Shown piece by piece: positions 1-5,909 of a DNA stretch of 55,066 nucleotides (position 1 is the stretch's first letter; every line of letters starts with the position of its first letter). The stretch covers positions 1-55,066 of the IMG/VR virus record IMGVR_UViG_3300046170_000069; one strand, 5' to 3'. Made by a program: the position numbers and the translations under genes. Source of the DNA: a virus. The notes beneath the pieces were generated by a model, which did not search any database, had not been told where the DNA came from, and was given only the letters and a program-made list of their open reading frames with translations.

Positions 1-189
1 ATACATAGTATATGACGGTAGCATTACGATACTGAAACGCAAAAATCAAACCCCGTACCCCAATATTAGACGCATTTTGCGCATACTTTTTAGCTTTTTG
101 GTAACTGCTTGTAGTTCAGCAGCTTAGGTACGTTAACTTATAGTCGAGCATTAACTGAATCTTGTAACGTGTTATATCTCAAGTAGTGA
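1..189. repeat. Direct terminal repeat, left copy
   Basis: These 189 bases recur exactly at the right end of the window (54878-55066). Either the phage has a direct terminal repeat or a circular contig was left with overlapping ends. The unique genome length is then 54,877 bases. The repeat lies in the non-coding region between the two divergent gene arms, where packaging or replication signals are expected. It is T/A-rich and contains no gene. Confidence 0.95.
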
Positions 190-266
190 CAATACCACAC
201 CTATAATACATACATGCCGAAGAATACCCTCATACGGGCTTACACTTTATTAGACTAACCTTATTA

Positions 267-292
267 CAATTGTTAGGCAAGACTAACAATTG
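267..292. repeat. Perfect 10-bp inverted repeat
   Basis: The arms are CAATTGTTAG and CTAACAATTG around a 6-base spacer GCAAGA. It could be an operator for a dimeric regulator, or a hairpin used in replication. It is the strongest palindrome in the control region. Confidence 0.8.
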
Positions 293-461
293 CTCATACA
301 ACATAAACGGCAAAACTCCAAATCTATTTTAATCTTTTAACATATTTTAACACCGACGCATTTTAAGCCGTTTTAAGCGACTTTATACCCTCGCTAGTAC
401 CTTACCCTTACTTTTCTGAGAAGTGCTAACTAACTGAAAATCAACGAGTTACCTTGTTAAC

Positions 462-494
462 GAATGTTAATTTTATGCTAAGTAGCTAACATTC
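462..494. repeat. Perfect 8-bp inverted repeat
   Basis: The arms GAATGTTA (462-469) and TAACATTC (487-494) are exact reverse complements separated by 17 bases. It shares the GTTA core with the larger inverted repeat upstream, so both could bind the same protein. Confidence 0.65.
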
Positions 495-537
495 AATAAG
501 TTAAGGCTGTCTACCTCAACCATTAATTCAACCCTCT

Positions 538-563
538 CGTGTGCGTGTGTACGTACGTGCGCA
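538..563. other. 26-nt alternating purine-pyrimidine tract
   Basis: Every base alternates pyrimidine and purine for 26 positions, mixing CG, TG and TA steps, in otherwise AT-rich DNA. Such tracts can adopt left-handed Z-DNA under negative supercoiling. Its place just upstream of the first early gene suggests a topological or regulatory role, which is inference. Confidence 0.7.
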
Positions 564-600
564 GGATTCCATATAGCAGAAAATAGAGATAGGGCTAAAT

Positions 601-630
601 GTTAAAAAGTGTTAACAAATGTTAAAAGCC
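601..630 (+). repeat. Three tandem 10-bp repeats (GTTAA-type)
   Basis: Three consecutive 10-mers begin GTTAA: gttaaaaagt, gttaacaaat and gttaaaagcc. The near-helical 10-bp spacing is typical of protein-binding iterons. The third copy overlaps the first possible start codon of the first early gene, so the array may control that gene or initiate replication. Confidence 0.5.
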
Positions 631-906
631 TTGCATACAAGATTTAATTTTATGAATCTTTACACCAACAAACAAAACGAGATGAAAACACTAGGAACCA
701 TAAATGCTCACAACCCTAAACGAGCGCAACAAGATAAGCGATACCGCAGAGAATACTCAGGTAAGACTTTCAGCAGCACGAAAGGGCAACGAGTGAACCG
801 ATACAAGAAAAAAACCGATGAACTAGAGCATAAATACGGGTACTCAATAGACCGAAGCAGAAACCGCCACAACGAGCGGAAGCAAGCACGACTAAACAGA
901 GCCTAA
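619..906 (+). CDS. Small basic protein of unknown function
   Basis: First gene of the rightward early arm. The product is up to 95 residues, strongly basic and rich in Arg, Lys and Asn, with no cysteine or membrane segment. The start is uncertain: ATG at 619 lies inside a short tandem repeat, and ATG at 652 and 682 would give 84 and 74 residues. The 652 start has the AT-rich leader (TTTAATTTT) usual in Bacteroidota. Its position and charge suggest a DNA- or RNA-binding early protein, which is inference. A hairpin of the GTCCGCACT type follows the stop codon by four bases. Confidence 0.5.
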   Translation: MLKALHTRFNFMNLYTNKQNEMKTLGTINAHNPKRAQQDKRYRREYSGKTFSSTKGQRVNRYKKKTDELEHKYGYSIDRSRNRHNERKQARLNRA

Positions 907-910
907 AAAC

Positions 911-925
911 GTCCGCACTACGGAT
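911..925 (+). repeat. Dispersed hairpin repeat, copy 1 (imperfect)
   Basis: The sequence GTCCGCACTACGGAT is a near copy of the perfect 15-bp hairpin found at 1609 and 2948. It starts four bases after a stop codon. It may act as a transcript-end or RNA-processing signal in the early operon. Confidence 0.55.
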
Positions 926-936
926 CTAACATATGA

Positions 937-1007
937 GCGCACCGCAACACGTGCGCAGGTGGAGCCACACCTAAATCAATGAGCGGGTAAAGGCTAAAGC
1001 CGTGCCC
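937..1007 (+). promoter_or_regulatory. Structured leader with three successive hairpins
   Basis: Three stems lie in a row before the next gene: GCGCAC/GTGCGC (937-942 with 951-956), AGGTG/CACCT (957-961 with 968-972), and GGCT/AGCC (992-995 with 998-1001) closed further out by GGG/CCC. This is far more GC-rich and structured than its surroundings. It could be a 5' leader controlling the following gene or a small RNA. It matches no riboswitch class I recognise. Confidence 0.4.
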
Positions 1008-1051
1008 TAAATTTTGATAACTAAAAACAAACCTTTTAAATAAATATAATC

Positions 1052-1660
1052 ATGGATAAGATTCTAAAAACCAACGTAACAAAAGTAAAAGACCTCAATA
1101 AGAAAGCTGATAGAGGAAGCCTCGACAGCTTCAGGCTGATTCTAAAAGTAGCTGACCTTTGCAGTCAAGGTTATGACTACTGGAAGACTAACAAGAAAGA
1201 GTTAGGTATGAAACGCGAGGATCTGCTCAAGGCATACGGATACAAGAAAACGTACTTCAACCAACTTGTAAACGTGGCGCAAATCGACAAGGAGAAAGTA
1301 AAAGAGTACATCAAACAAGAAAAAGAAATGTACTCAGTGCCGAAGCTAATCAAGTTCGTAAAGCCTGAGAAAGAAGAAGAGAAAGTAAAAATACTTTATC
1401 AAGTGCAGGAACTCACAACTGGCGCAAAGATGACTATAGACGAGGGTTACAATATCGAACTCAAGAAGTGTGACAACGCCACAATGCTCGGAACATTAGA
1501 CTTTATCATAAGTCAACTAGAAGAGCAACGAGACAAGCTGTTACCTACTATCGAACTAAGCGAAGCGGTAGACGGCTTAACATATATTAACACACATCAC
1601 TACGAAATGTCCGCACTGCGGACGTTTCTTTGTGGTGTAATTCAAACCTATATACAATGA
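1052..1660 (+). CDS. Conserved early protein of unknown function
   Basis: A 202-residue soluble protein of unrecognised family. The first half is Lys-rich and helical; residues about 48-75 (ELGMKREDLLKAYGYKKTYF) read like a helix-turn-helix, so DNA binding is possible. The second half looks globular. The start follows the AT-rich leader AAATAAATATAATC without a Shine-Dalgarno. The last codons run through a perfect GTCCGC-ACT-GCGGAC hairpin that elsewhere lies after stop codons, so the C-terminal end may be a late extension. Its stop overlaps the next start as ATGA. Confidence 0.75.
   Translation: MDKILKTNVTKVKDLNKKADRGSLDSFRLILKVADLCSQGYDYWKTNKKELGMKREDLLKAYGYKKTYFNQLVNVAQIDKEKVKEYIKQEKEMYSVPKLIKFVKPEKEEEKVKILYQVQELTTGAKMTIDEGYNIELKKCDNATMLGTLDFIISQLEEQRDKLLPTIELSEAVDGLTYINTHHYEMSALRTFLCGVIQTYIQ
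1609..1623 (+). repeat. Dispersed hairpin repeat, copy 2 (perfect)
   Basis: GTCCGCACTGCGGAC forms a 6-bp stem with a 3-base loop and is followed by GTTTCTTTG. Identical to the copy at 2948. Unlike the other copies it lies inside the 3' end of a reading frame. Confidence 0.7.
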
Positions 1661-1839
1661 AACAATTCGAAGAACTTTACGACTATCTAGTAGACTACGG
1701 AGTAGCTACTGAAGACGAAATCAGCCTAGTATGCTCTATCAATGGGAGTAGTGTTGACACACTAAATAGCATCCTTTACTCTAGAGTAGGGTATAGAAGC
1801 CTTGAGCAATGGATGGAAATGGAACTAAACGAAGTTTAA
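1657..1839 (+). CDS. Small acidic phage protein of unknown function
   Basis: A 60-residue acidic protein. The start is set at the ATG that overlaps the preceding stop (ATGA); a longer frame opens upstream at 1630 but has no suitable start context. The pattern of an N-terminal acidic helix followed by LNSILYSRVGYRSLEQW resembles small proteins I recall from other Bacteroidota phages, all without known function. Its position in a run of translationally coupled mini-genes suggests a host-takeover factor. Confidence 0.75.
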   Translation: MKQFEELYDYLVDYGVATEDEISLVCSINGSSVDTLNSILYSRVGYRSLEQWMEMELNEV

Positions 1840-1850
1840 AACAAAGCAAC

Positions 1851-1997
1851 ATGCCTATAATTCAACACGACTACATGACTGCAATAAGTCAAATCAGAGT
1901 GGTAGAAACTATGCTCAACGAGCTAGGTGCCGACGAGCACGAGAAGCGCAAAGAACTAGAAGACACGCTTCGCTACTGGAAAAATATCGCTAAATAA
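1851..1997 (+). CDS. Small helical protein of unknown function
   Basis: A 48-residue protein predicted as two amphipathic helices (AISQIRVVETMLNELG, then an acidic/basic helix around EKRKELEDTLRYW). The start is placed at 1851 after AAAGCAAC; the frame is open from 1809 but that would overlap the previous gene by 31 bases. No family is recognised. It fits the surrounding cluster of tiny early genes. Confidence 0.65.
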   Translation: MPIIQHDYMTAISQIRVVETMLNELGADEHEKRKELEDTLRYWKNIAK

Positions 1998-2003
1998 TAC
2001 ACA

Positions 2004-2207
2004 ATGAATATATATGAGAAAGCTGTCCTACAGCTACACAATGAGGGACTTAAATCTGCACACCTAGCAGGTGGAGAGGGTGACATCGGCGTATACGTTG
2101 ACGTATGGAACGCTGAAGAACTAGACTACCCTCTAGTCTTAAGACTACACGAAGAAGAAATAAACTACTACGCAAACCAATACGATAAAAACAATGAAAC
2201 TAAGTAA
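2004..2207 (+). CDS. Small acidic protein of unknown function
   Basis: A 67-residue protein, acidic overall, with a likely helix at the N-terminus and two beta-like strands (GDIGVYVDVW and YPLVLRLHEEE). It begins after TACACA-ATG, the start context common in this phage. Its 3' end overlaps the following lipoprotein gene by 14 bases, implying coupled translation. No family recognised. Confidence 0.7.
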   Translation: MNIYEKAVLQLHNEGLKSAHLAGGEGDIGVYVDVWNAEELDYPLVLRLHEEEINYYANQYDKNNETK

Positions 2208-2337
2208 CTACATACCTACAGCCTTCCTTCTTGGAATGGCAATCATGATGAGCATGATGCTTACATCTTGTGCAGTTTACGAATACGGAAATGCACCTAG
2301 TTGCGCTGCTTATGCAGAAATAGAAATCACTGAGTAA
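2194..2337 (+). CDS. Predicted 47-residue lipoprotein
   Basis: The product has a short charged N-terminus (MKLSNY), a hydrophobic methionine-rich stretch and a lipobox L23-T24-S25-C26, the signature for signal peptidase II cleavage and lipid attachment. The mature peptide would be only 22 residues (AVYEYGNAPS and onward). It would sit in the host inner or outer membrane. Small phage lipoproteins in other systems (T5 Llp, phage Cor-type proteins) block receptors against superinfection; that role here is inference. The stop TAA overlaps the next ATG as TAATG, so translation is coupled. Confidence 0.75.
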   Translation: MKLSNYIPTAFLLGMAIMMSMMLTSCAVYEYGNAPSCAAYAEIEITE

Positions 2338-2945
2338 TGACACAGCTAATAACACAAAACATTAAACTCAAAAGGACTTCACGAATCACAGGTCTACGAG
2401 TATTCAACTTCGGTATACCTGCCTTCGAGAATGCAGATGGAAAGCGTACCTGCCCATTTGCAGGAAGCTGTGCTAAGTTCTGCTATGCTCAGAAGGGTGC
2501 GTACTCATGGAGCAATGTCAAGCCTGCGTTCCAATTCAGATACCTAGCGACTAAGTCGGATGACTTCGTAGAAGATATGGTTGCTGAGTTGACTAAGAAA
2601 AAGGTAGATATCCTGAGAGTTCACGATAGCGGTGACTACTACTCAAAAGCATACATAGCTAAATGGATGGAGATAGCTAGGCGAATGCCTGACGTGAGAT
2701 TCTACTCGTACACAAAGTCCATCCCTCTATTCGTTGGTGTTGACATCCCTGAGAATTACGACATCATCTACAGTGAAGGCGGTACTCGTGACGACATGAT
2801 AGACTACGCCACAGATCGCCATGCACGAATCTTCGATAGCTATGAAGAACTAGAGAATGCTGGATATGTAAACGCTATGGAGAGCGACCTTAAAGCTACT
2901 AAGTGGTTCAACCGAACTAACAAAGTAGGATTAGTAATGCATTAA
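2337..2945 (+). CDS. GP88-like phage protein
   Basis: A 202-residue protein with the cysteine cluster TCPFAGSCAKFCYAQKGAY (C39, C45, C49) and the downstream LRVHDSGDYYS motif. These match the phage protein family named after mycobacteriophage L5 gene product 88, as I recall it. The family is widespread in phages but its function is not established; the clustered cysteines suggest a metal or Fe-S site. Starts by TAATG coupling to the lipoprotein gene. Three bases after its stop lies a perfect 15-bp hairpin repeat. Confidence 0.8.
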   Translation: MTQLITQNIKLKRTSRITGLRVFNFGIPAFENADGKRTCPFAGSCAKFCYAQKGAYSWSNVKPAFQFRYLATKSDDFVEDMVAELTKKKVDILRVHDSGDYYSKAYIAKWMEIARRMPDVRFYSYTKSIPLFVGVDIPENYDIIYSEGGTRDDMIDYATDRHARIFDSYEELENAGYVNAMESDLKATKWFNRTNKVGLVMH

Positions 2946-2947
2946 TC

Positions 2948-2962
2948 GTCCGCACTGCGGAC
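2948..2962 (+). repeat. Dispersed hairpin repeat, copy 3 (perfect)
   Basis: GTCCGCACTGCGGAC, identical to the copy at 1609, lies directly behind the stop codon of the GP88-like gene and is followed by ATAAAAAC rather than a T run. It may stabilise or process mRNA ends rather than terminate transcription. Confidence 0.7.
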
Positions 2963-2978
2963 ATAAAAACTAAACACA

Positions 2979-3140
2979 ATGAACTACACTGACGAACAAG
3001 CCGAAGCTATGTACCTTGATTGGTTTAATAACTTCCTTTCATCTGATGCATGGAGGCAGTACTACCAACTAGGTATGGCTGAAGGAGAAAACATTCTCGA
3101 TAGAGGCAGAGAATTAAACTACAAAAGAAAACTAAAATAA
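2979..3140 (+). CDS. Small protein of unknown function
   Basis: A 53-residue protein, aromatic-rich at the N-terminus (MYLDWFNNFL) and basic at the C-terminus (RELNYKRKLK). It starts after AAACACA-ATG, exactly the context used by the next gene, which supports it being translated. No family recognised. Confidence 0.65.
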   Translation: MNYTDEQAEAMYLDWFNNFLSSDAWRQYYQLGMAEGENILDRGRELNYKRKLK

Positions 3141-3153
3141 AATACTAAACACA

Positions 3154-3417
3154 ATGACACAATTCGAACAAGACTTACAACAGCCTTCAGGAATCGAAGG
3201 CATTACATACTCACTAGGGTACTTCAACCTCATGCTAGCGAAGCGTGACCTCGCCTTGTGGAAGGAAGGTCAGAAGCCTAACAAGAGCTGGAAGGTTAGA
3301 GAGGTGAAAGAATACTTCGGTATCAAAGGCGGTCGTGATAAACTCTATGCAGACATGGTAGAAATGGCATACGACTATCACCCAAACAATTACAAATCAC
3401 AATACTTATACTCATGA
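3154..3417 (+). CDS. Conserved small protein of unknown function
   Basis: An 87-residue protein with an aromatic/basic middle section (KSWKVREVKEYFGIKGGRDKL) that could bind nucleic acid. Starts after AAACACA-ATG. Its stop overlaps the next start (ATGA at 3414), so the two genes are coupled. No family recognised. Confidence 0.75.
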   Translation: MTQFEQDLQQPSGIEGITYSLGYFNLMLAKRDLALWKEGQKPNKSWKVREVKEYFGIKGGRDKLYADMVEMAYDYHPNNYKSQYLYS

Positions 3418-3824
3418 ACGATAACAAACTAATAGCAGAATTTATGGGTAGAGATGACGTATACCAAGGAATGTCTGAAGCAAGAGCCAAAAGAATATAC
3501 AACTACCACACATCATGGGATTGGTTGGTGCCCGTAATAATTAAGATTTCCTCCCTCACAGAAGATGGAGTTAAGATTGAAGATTACGAAACAATCCAAA
3601 GTGCGTATCACTTCGTGGTAGAATTTATTAAAGCAAACAAATACCCATTCAACGAAGGCGATGACTACTGGGTTGTCGAAGATGGCAACTTGATGTGGGG
3701 GGTTTGGGATGATGCATCAGAGGATATGCACGATGAGAATCCTAATAGGAAATACTTTACAGAAGAAGAAGCAATAGATTATGCAAGAGCATACGGAATT
3801 AAATACATTACAAACAATGAGTAA
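3414..3824 (+). CDS. Conserved acidic phage protein of unknown function
   Basis: A 136-residue acidic protein. The N-terminus NKLIAEFMG followed by YHTSWDWLVPVIIKI is a pattern I recall from many Bacteroidota phage and prophage proteins without known function. The C-terminus is strongly acidic and may mimic nucleic acid. It is coupled to its neighbours at both ends by overlapping start and stop codons. Confidence 0.8.
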   Translation: MNDNKLIAEFMGRDDVYQGMSEARAKRIYNYHTSWDWLVPVIIKISSLTEDGVKIEDYETIQSAYHFVVEFIKANKYPFNEGDDYWVVEDGNLMWGVWDDASEDMHDENPNRKYFTEEEAIDYARAYGIKYITNNE

Positions 3825-3966
3825 GAAACGTAAAACACAAATCGGATATGAGTCATTCCCATTCGATGACTTCGCTGATATGCTAACGATCAACCCAAGC
3901 GAATCACAGAAGCTGTTGCGTAAACTAGCAACGGAAAGTAAAACGAAAACAGAACAAGATGACTAG
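3817..3966 (+). CDS. Small basic protein of unknown function
   Basis: A 49-residue protein with a basic head (MSKKRKTQ) and a helical tail. The ATG at 3817 follows TACAAACA and overlaps the end of the previous gene by 8 bases; the frame is open further upstream but lies inside that gene. No family recognised. Confidence 0.65.
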   Translation: MSKKRKTQIGYESFPFDDFADMLTINPSESQKLLRKLATESKTKTEQDD

Positions 3967-4045
3967 CGTGTACGTAATAGTAGGTGTGATGGCGGTACTA
4001 GCCATATACTTACAGCACCAAGCAAACAAATTAGATGAGCAATAA
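3959..4045 (+). CDS. 28-residue membrane peptide
   Basis: A single hydrophobic helix (VYVIVGVMAVLAIYL) spans most of the peptide, followed by a polar tail QHQANKLDEQ. Start and stop overlap both neighbouring genes (8 and 11 bases), the arrangement seen throughout this operon, which is the main argument for its reality. It could be a membrane micro-protein altering host envelope function, but may be fortuitous. Confidence 0.45.
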   Translation: MTSVYVIVGVMAVLAIYLQHQANKLDEQ

Positions 4046-4235
4046 AGATAAGACTATCAAGAATCAAGCTGATGTCATACGAGATATATGGGGACAGCTT
4101 GACACACTAAGAAAAACATTAATACATAACTACCCACAAGTGTGGGCTGAAATAAAGAAACATGACAGAAGATTACAACCCACTAAAAGGATGGTCGAAA
4201 GAGCAGATCAAAGCTGCGCTGAAGTCGACAACTAA
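4035..4235 (+). CDS. Small basic protein of unknown function
   Basis: A 66-residue basic protein with a helical first half (KTIKNQADVIRDIWGQLDTL). The last 24 codons overlap the next gene in another frame for 74 bases, more than is usual here, so either this protein is naturally extended or one of the pair starts elsewhere. No family recognised. Confidence 0.6.
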   Translation: MSNKDKTIKNQADVIRDIWGQLDTLRKTLIHNYPQVWAEIKKHDRRLQPTKRMVERADQSCAEVDN

Positions 4236-4371
4236 AAGCGAACTACTCAAACAAGCAATTGCATGGCAGAACCTAGCCATGAATCTGATGCAACAGAGAG
4301 AAGCGCAGAAGAACAAAGCTGTTGATGGCTCTTACGACAATACGGAAGAGGGTACATCAGTAGAAGATTAA
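4162..4371 (+). CDS. Small helical protein of unknown function
   Basis: A 69-residue protein: residues 10-50 look like two helices (WSKEQIKAALKS, then LLKQAIAWQNLAMNLMQQRE) and the C-terminus is acidic. It ends seven bases before a tRNA-like RNA. No family recognised. An internal start would remove the large overlap with the previous gene, but no good candidate ATG is near. Confidence 0.6.
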   Translation: MTEDYNPLKGWSKEQIKAALKSTTKSELLKQAIAWQNLAMNLMQQREAQKNKAVDGSYDNTEEGTSVED

Positions 4372-4378
4372 AACATCA

Positions 4379-4493
4379 GTGAGCGTCTGGTAGTATGCAG
4401 AGGGGTGGTTCCCTCGGTTAGGTTTGATGCATACGACTACGTTTTTTTTTCATTGGTTCTCGTAGAGGGGTTCGATTCCCTTCGCTCACTCCA
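4379..4493 (+). ncRNA. tRNA-like RNA with encoded CCA
   Basis: The ends form a 7-bp acceptor stem (GTGAGCG at 4379-4385 with CGCTCAC at 4483-4489), followed by a discriminator T and CCA. Just inside lies a standard T arm (AGGGG-TTCGATT-CCCTT, 4466-4482), and U8 is present. The middle is not a normal tRNA: 80 bases hold a 7-bp stem (4393-4399 with 4428-4434) enclosing GAGGG/CCCTC, and a CTACG/CGTAG stem (4437-4441 with 4461-4465) around nine T's. No clear anticodon arm is found. It may be a tRNA with an inserted or replaced anticodon domain, or a tRNA mimic. Confidence 0.65.
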
Positions 4494-4519
4494 ATTGTTA
4501 AACCTTTAAAATTTATACT

Positions 4520-4954
4520 ATGAAAAACAATTCAATAACAAAAGCTGAAAGAAACACAGCAATCAGAAGACTCAGAAGCAGAGGTCTTAAGTATGTAGAG
4601 ATAGCAGATAGACTCAACATATCTCATGGCACAGTAAGCAATGTTCTTAATGAGAATGTCATGGATAACACATACAAAAATCTAGATCATCGAAACAGAA
4701 AAATCAGAAAGCTATCTAAGATGGGGTATGACCGAAACTACATAGCGGAAATGTTCGACTTAAATCCAAGTACTATTTCTCAGATCGTAAGAGGATCTCA
4801 TGGCTATTCTAAAAAATCTAAAGTCAGTAGAAGAAAAACTAATAAGACACAAACAAAAGCTATGAAGACTAAGACTAAAACAACTACTACTAAAAAGCAA
4901 GTGACTACATATTCTATTCTATGGGGTATGTTTACTTACACAAAGACAACATGA
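4520..4954 (+). CDS. DNA-binding protein with two helix-turn-helix domains
   Basis: A 144-residue basic protein. Residues about 12-42 (LRSRGLKYVEIADRLNISHG, then TVSNVL) and about 62-92 (KMGYDRNYIAEMFDLNPSTI, then SQIVRG) are two similar helix-turn-helix units of the sigma-region-4/resolvase type. They are followed by a Lys/Thr-rich tail. It probably regulates phage or host transcription. It sits just after the tRNA-like RNA and overlaps the next gene by ATGA. The tail (KTKTKTTTTKK) is low complexity. Confidence 0.8.
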   Translation: MKNNSITKAERNTAIRRLRSRGLKYVEIADRLNISHGTVSNVLNENVMDNTYKNLDHRNRKIRKLSKMGYDRNYIAEMFDLNPSTISQIVRGSHGYSKKSKVSRRKTNKTQTKAMKTKTKTTTTKKQVTTYSILWGMFTYTKTT

Positions 4955-5100
4955 AAAAGAATCCTTTCACAGACTGTAGCTTAGGTGAGCTTGCCGAAGC
5001 GTACTCTTACTTCGATGATATAAATGACAACGAAGCTATGGAGTGGGTGAGAGAAGTATGGGTGTCTAAACTAAAGCTTGATGTAAGCTTTGTTAACTAA
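4951..5100 (+). CDS. Small acidic protein of unknown function
   Basis: A 49-residue acidic helical protein (SLGELAEAYSYFDDINDNEA). Its start overlaps the stop of the helix-turn-helix gene (ATGA), so it is co-translated and might modulate that regulator, which is inference. No family recognised. Confidence 0.65.
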   Translation: MKKNPFTDCSLGELAEAYSYFDDINDNEAMEWVREVWVSKLKLDVSFVN

Positions 5101-5121
5101 CTAATAATCAATTAAATACAG

Positions 5122-5298
5122 ATGAGCAAAACAACAGAACACATGGTTCAGGAACAGACAGTAACTCCAGAACACACAAGCGCAGTATCGCTAATCAAAA
5201 GATTCATGGAGGTGTGTAGAGATGTTCATATGTCTCCAAAACAATTCGAGAATCATATGAAGACTATCTACTATGACGCTAAAAAACATGGCTTCTAG
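5122..5298 (+). CDS. Small protein of unknown function
   Basis: A 58-residue protein with a helical second half (SLIKRFMEVCRDVHMSPKQF). It starts after AAATACAG-ATG. It is the last gene before a clear promoter for the recombination genes. No family recognised. Confidence 0.65.
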   Translation: MSKTTEHMVQEQTVTPEHTSAVSLIKRFMEVCRDVHMSPKQFENHMKTIYYDAKKHGF

Positions 5299-5299
5299 C

Positions 5300-5330
5300 T
5301 TTGTTTTAAACAAGAAATAAAATACATTTG
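5300..5330 (+). promoter_or_regulatory. Bacteroidota-type promoter for the recombination operon
   Basis: TTTG (5300-5303) and TACATTTG (5323-5330) match the Bacteroidota -33 and -7 elements (TTTG and TAnnTTTG) with the normal 19-base spacing. Transcription would start near 5335, about 20 bases upstream of the annealing-protein gene. Confidence 0.75.
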
Positions 5331-5354
5331 TAACAGTTTAATATATAATGCATA

Positions 5355-5909
5355 ATGAGTAACTACAAATTCAAGACCACGAACATCCGTGGCAAACAGT
5401 ACGTCGAAGTAAACGAGCGTATCAAGTTCTTCCGTCAGGAGGACGAGTACAAGAACTGGACTATCTCAACTGAGTTCACAGTCCTTGACGCTGAGACATG
5501 CGTGTGTAAGTGTATCATTGCTGATCCTAATCAGCGTGTGATTGCAACAGGTCATGCACACGAAGAGCGTTCTTCATCACACATCAACAAGACTAGCTAC
5601 GTAGAGAACTGCGAGACATCAGCTATCGGTAGAGCTCTTGCTATGATGGGTATTGGTATCGACACATCTATCGCTTCAGCTAACGAAGTAAACGATGCTA
5701 TTGCTAAGCAAGAAGAAACTGCTCCTGCTAAGACTACTAAGAAGACTACTGCAAAGAAGACTACTAAGAAAGATCCTGAGCTTATGAGCAAGGCTATCTC
5801 TTACATCAAGGCTTCTACTGACAAGCAGAAAGCATTCGATTCTGTTGTGTCTAAGTATGGTGAAGAGCTTTCACAGAAGCAACTTGACGGCATCAAGAAG
5901 TTTGTGTAA
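5355..5909 (+). CDS. Single-strand DNA annealing (Rad52/ERF-like) recombinase
   Basis: A 184-residue protein. Residues 66-106 (GHAHEERSSS, then INKTSYVENCETSAIGRALA and MMGIGIDTS) match the signature of phage proteins I recall as Rad52/ERF-type annealing proteins. It would pair complementary single strands made by the exonuclease encoded next. Residues 121-139 are a Lys/Thr repeat linker, and 140-184 form a small helical C-terminal domain. The stop overlaps the exonuclease start by one base, the usual annealase-exonuclease pairing. A consensus promoter lies just upstream. The exact family assignment needs a profile search. Confidence 0.7.
   Translation: MSNYKFKTTNIRGKQYVEVNERIKFFRQEDEYKNWTISTEFTVLDAETCVCKCIIADPNQRVIATGHAHEERSSSHINKTSYVENCETSAIGRALAMMGIGIDTSIASANEVNDAIAKQEETAPAKTTKKTTAKKTTKKDPELMSKAISYIKASTDKQKAFDSVVSKYGEELSQKQLDGIKKFV

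Larger units (their letters stand above)
190..618. other. Non-coding divergent control region, candidate origin
   Basis: No convincing gene is seen here. Together with 54589-55066 this stretch separates the rightward early genes from the leftward late genes. It is rich in TTAAC/GTTAA words and contains two perfect inverted repeats (267-292 and 462-494), a 26-nt alternating pyrimidine-purine tract (538-563) and a triple 10-bp repeat starting at 601. Such clustering fits a replication origin or an operator region, but no DnaA-box array was identified, so origin function is inference. Confidence 0.5.

Noticed and set aside
30-118. A promoter-like TAGCTTTT within the terminal repeat
   Set aside because: The final G is missing and the upstream box is not at the right spacing, so it is not called.
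4442-4450. Run of T's as an intrinsic terminator inside the tRNA-like RNA
   Set aside because: The stem before it (GTA/TAC extension of the 4393-4434 hairpin) could form, so early termination cannot be excluded, but conserved acceptor pairing across the run argues for full-length transcription.
4379-4493. Phage attachment site formed by the 3' half of a tRNA gene
   Set aside because: The matching 5' acceptor strand is present and no integrase gene was found, so a self-contained RNA is more likely.
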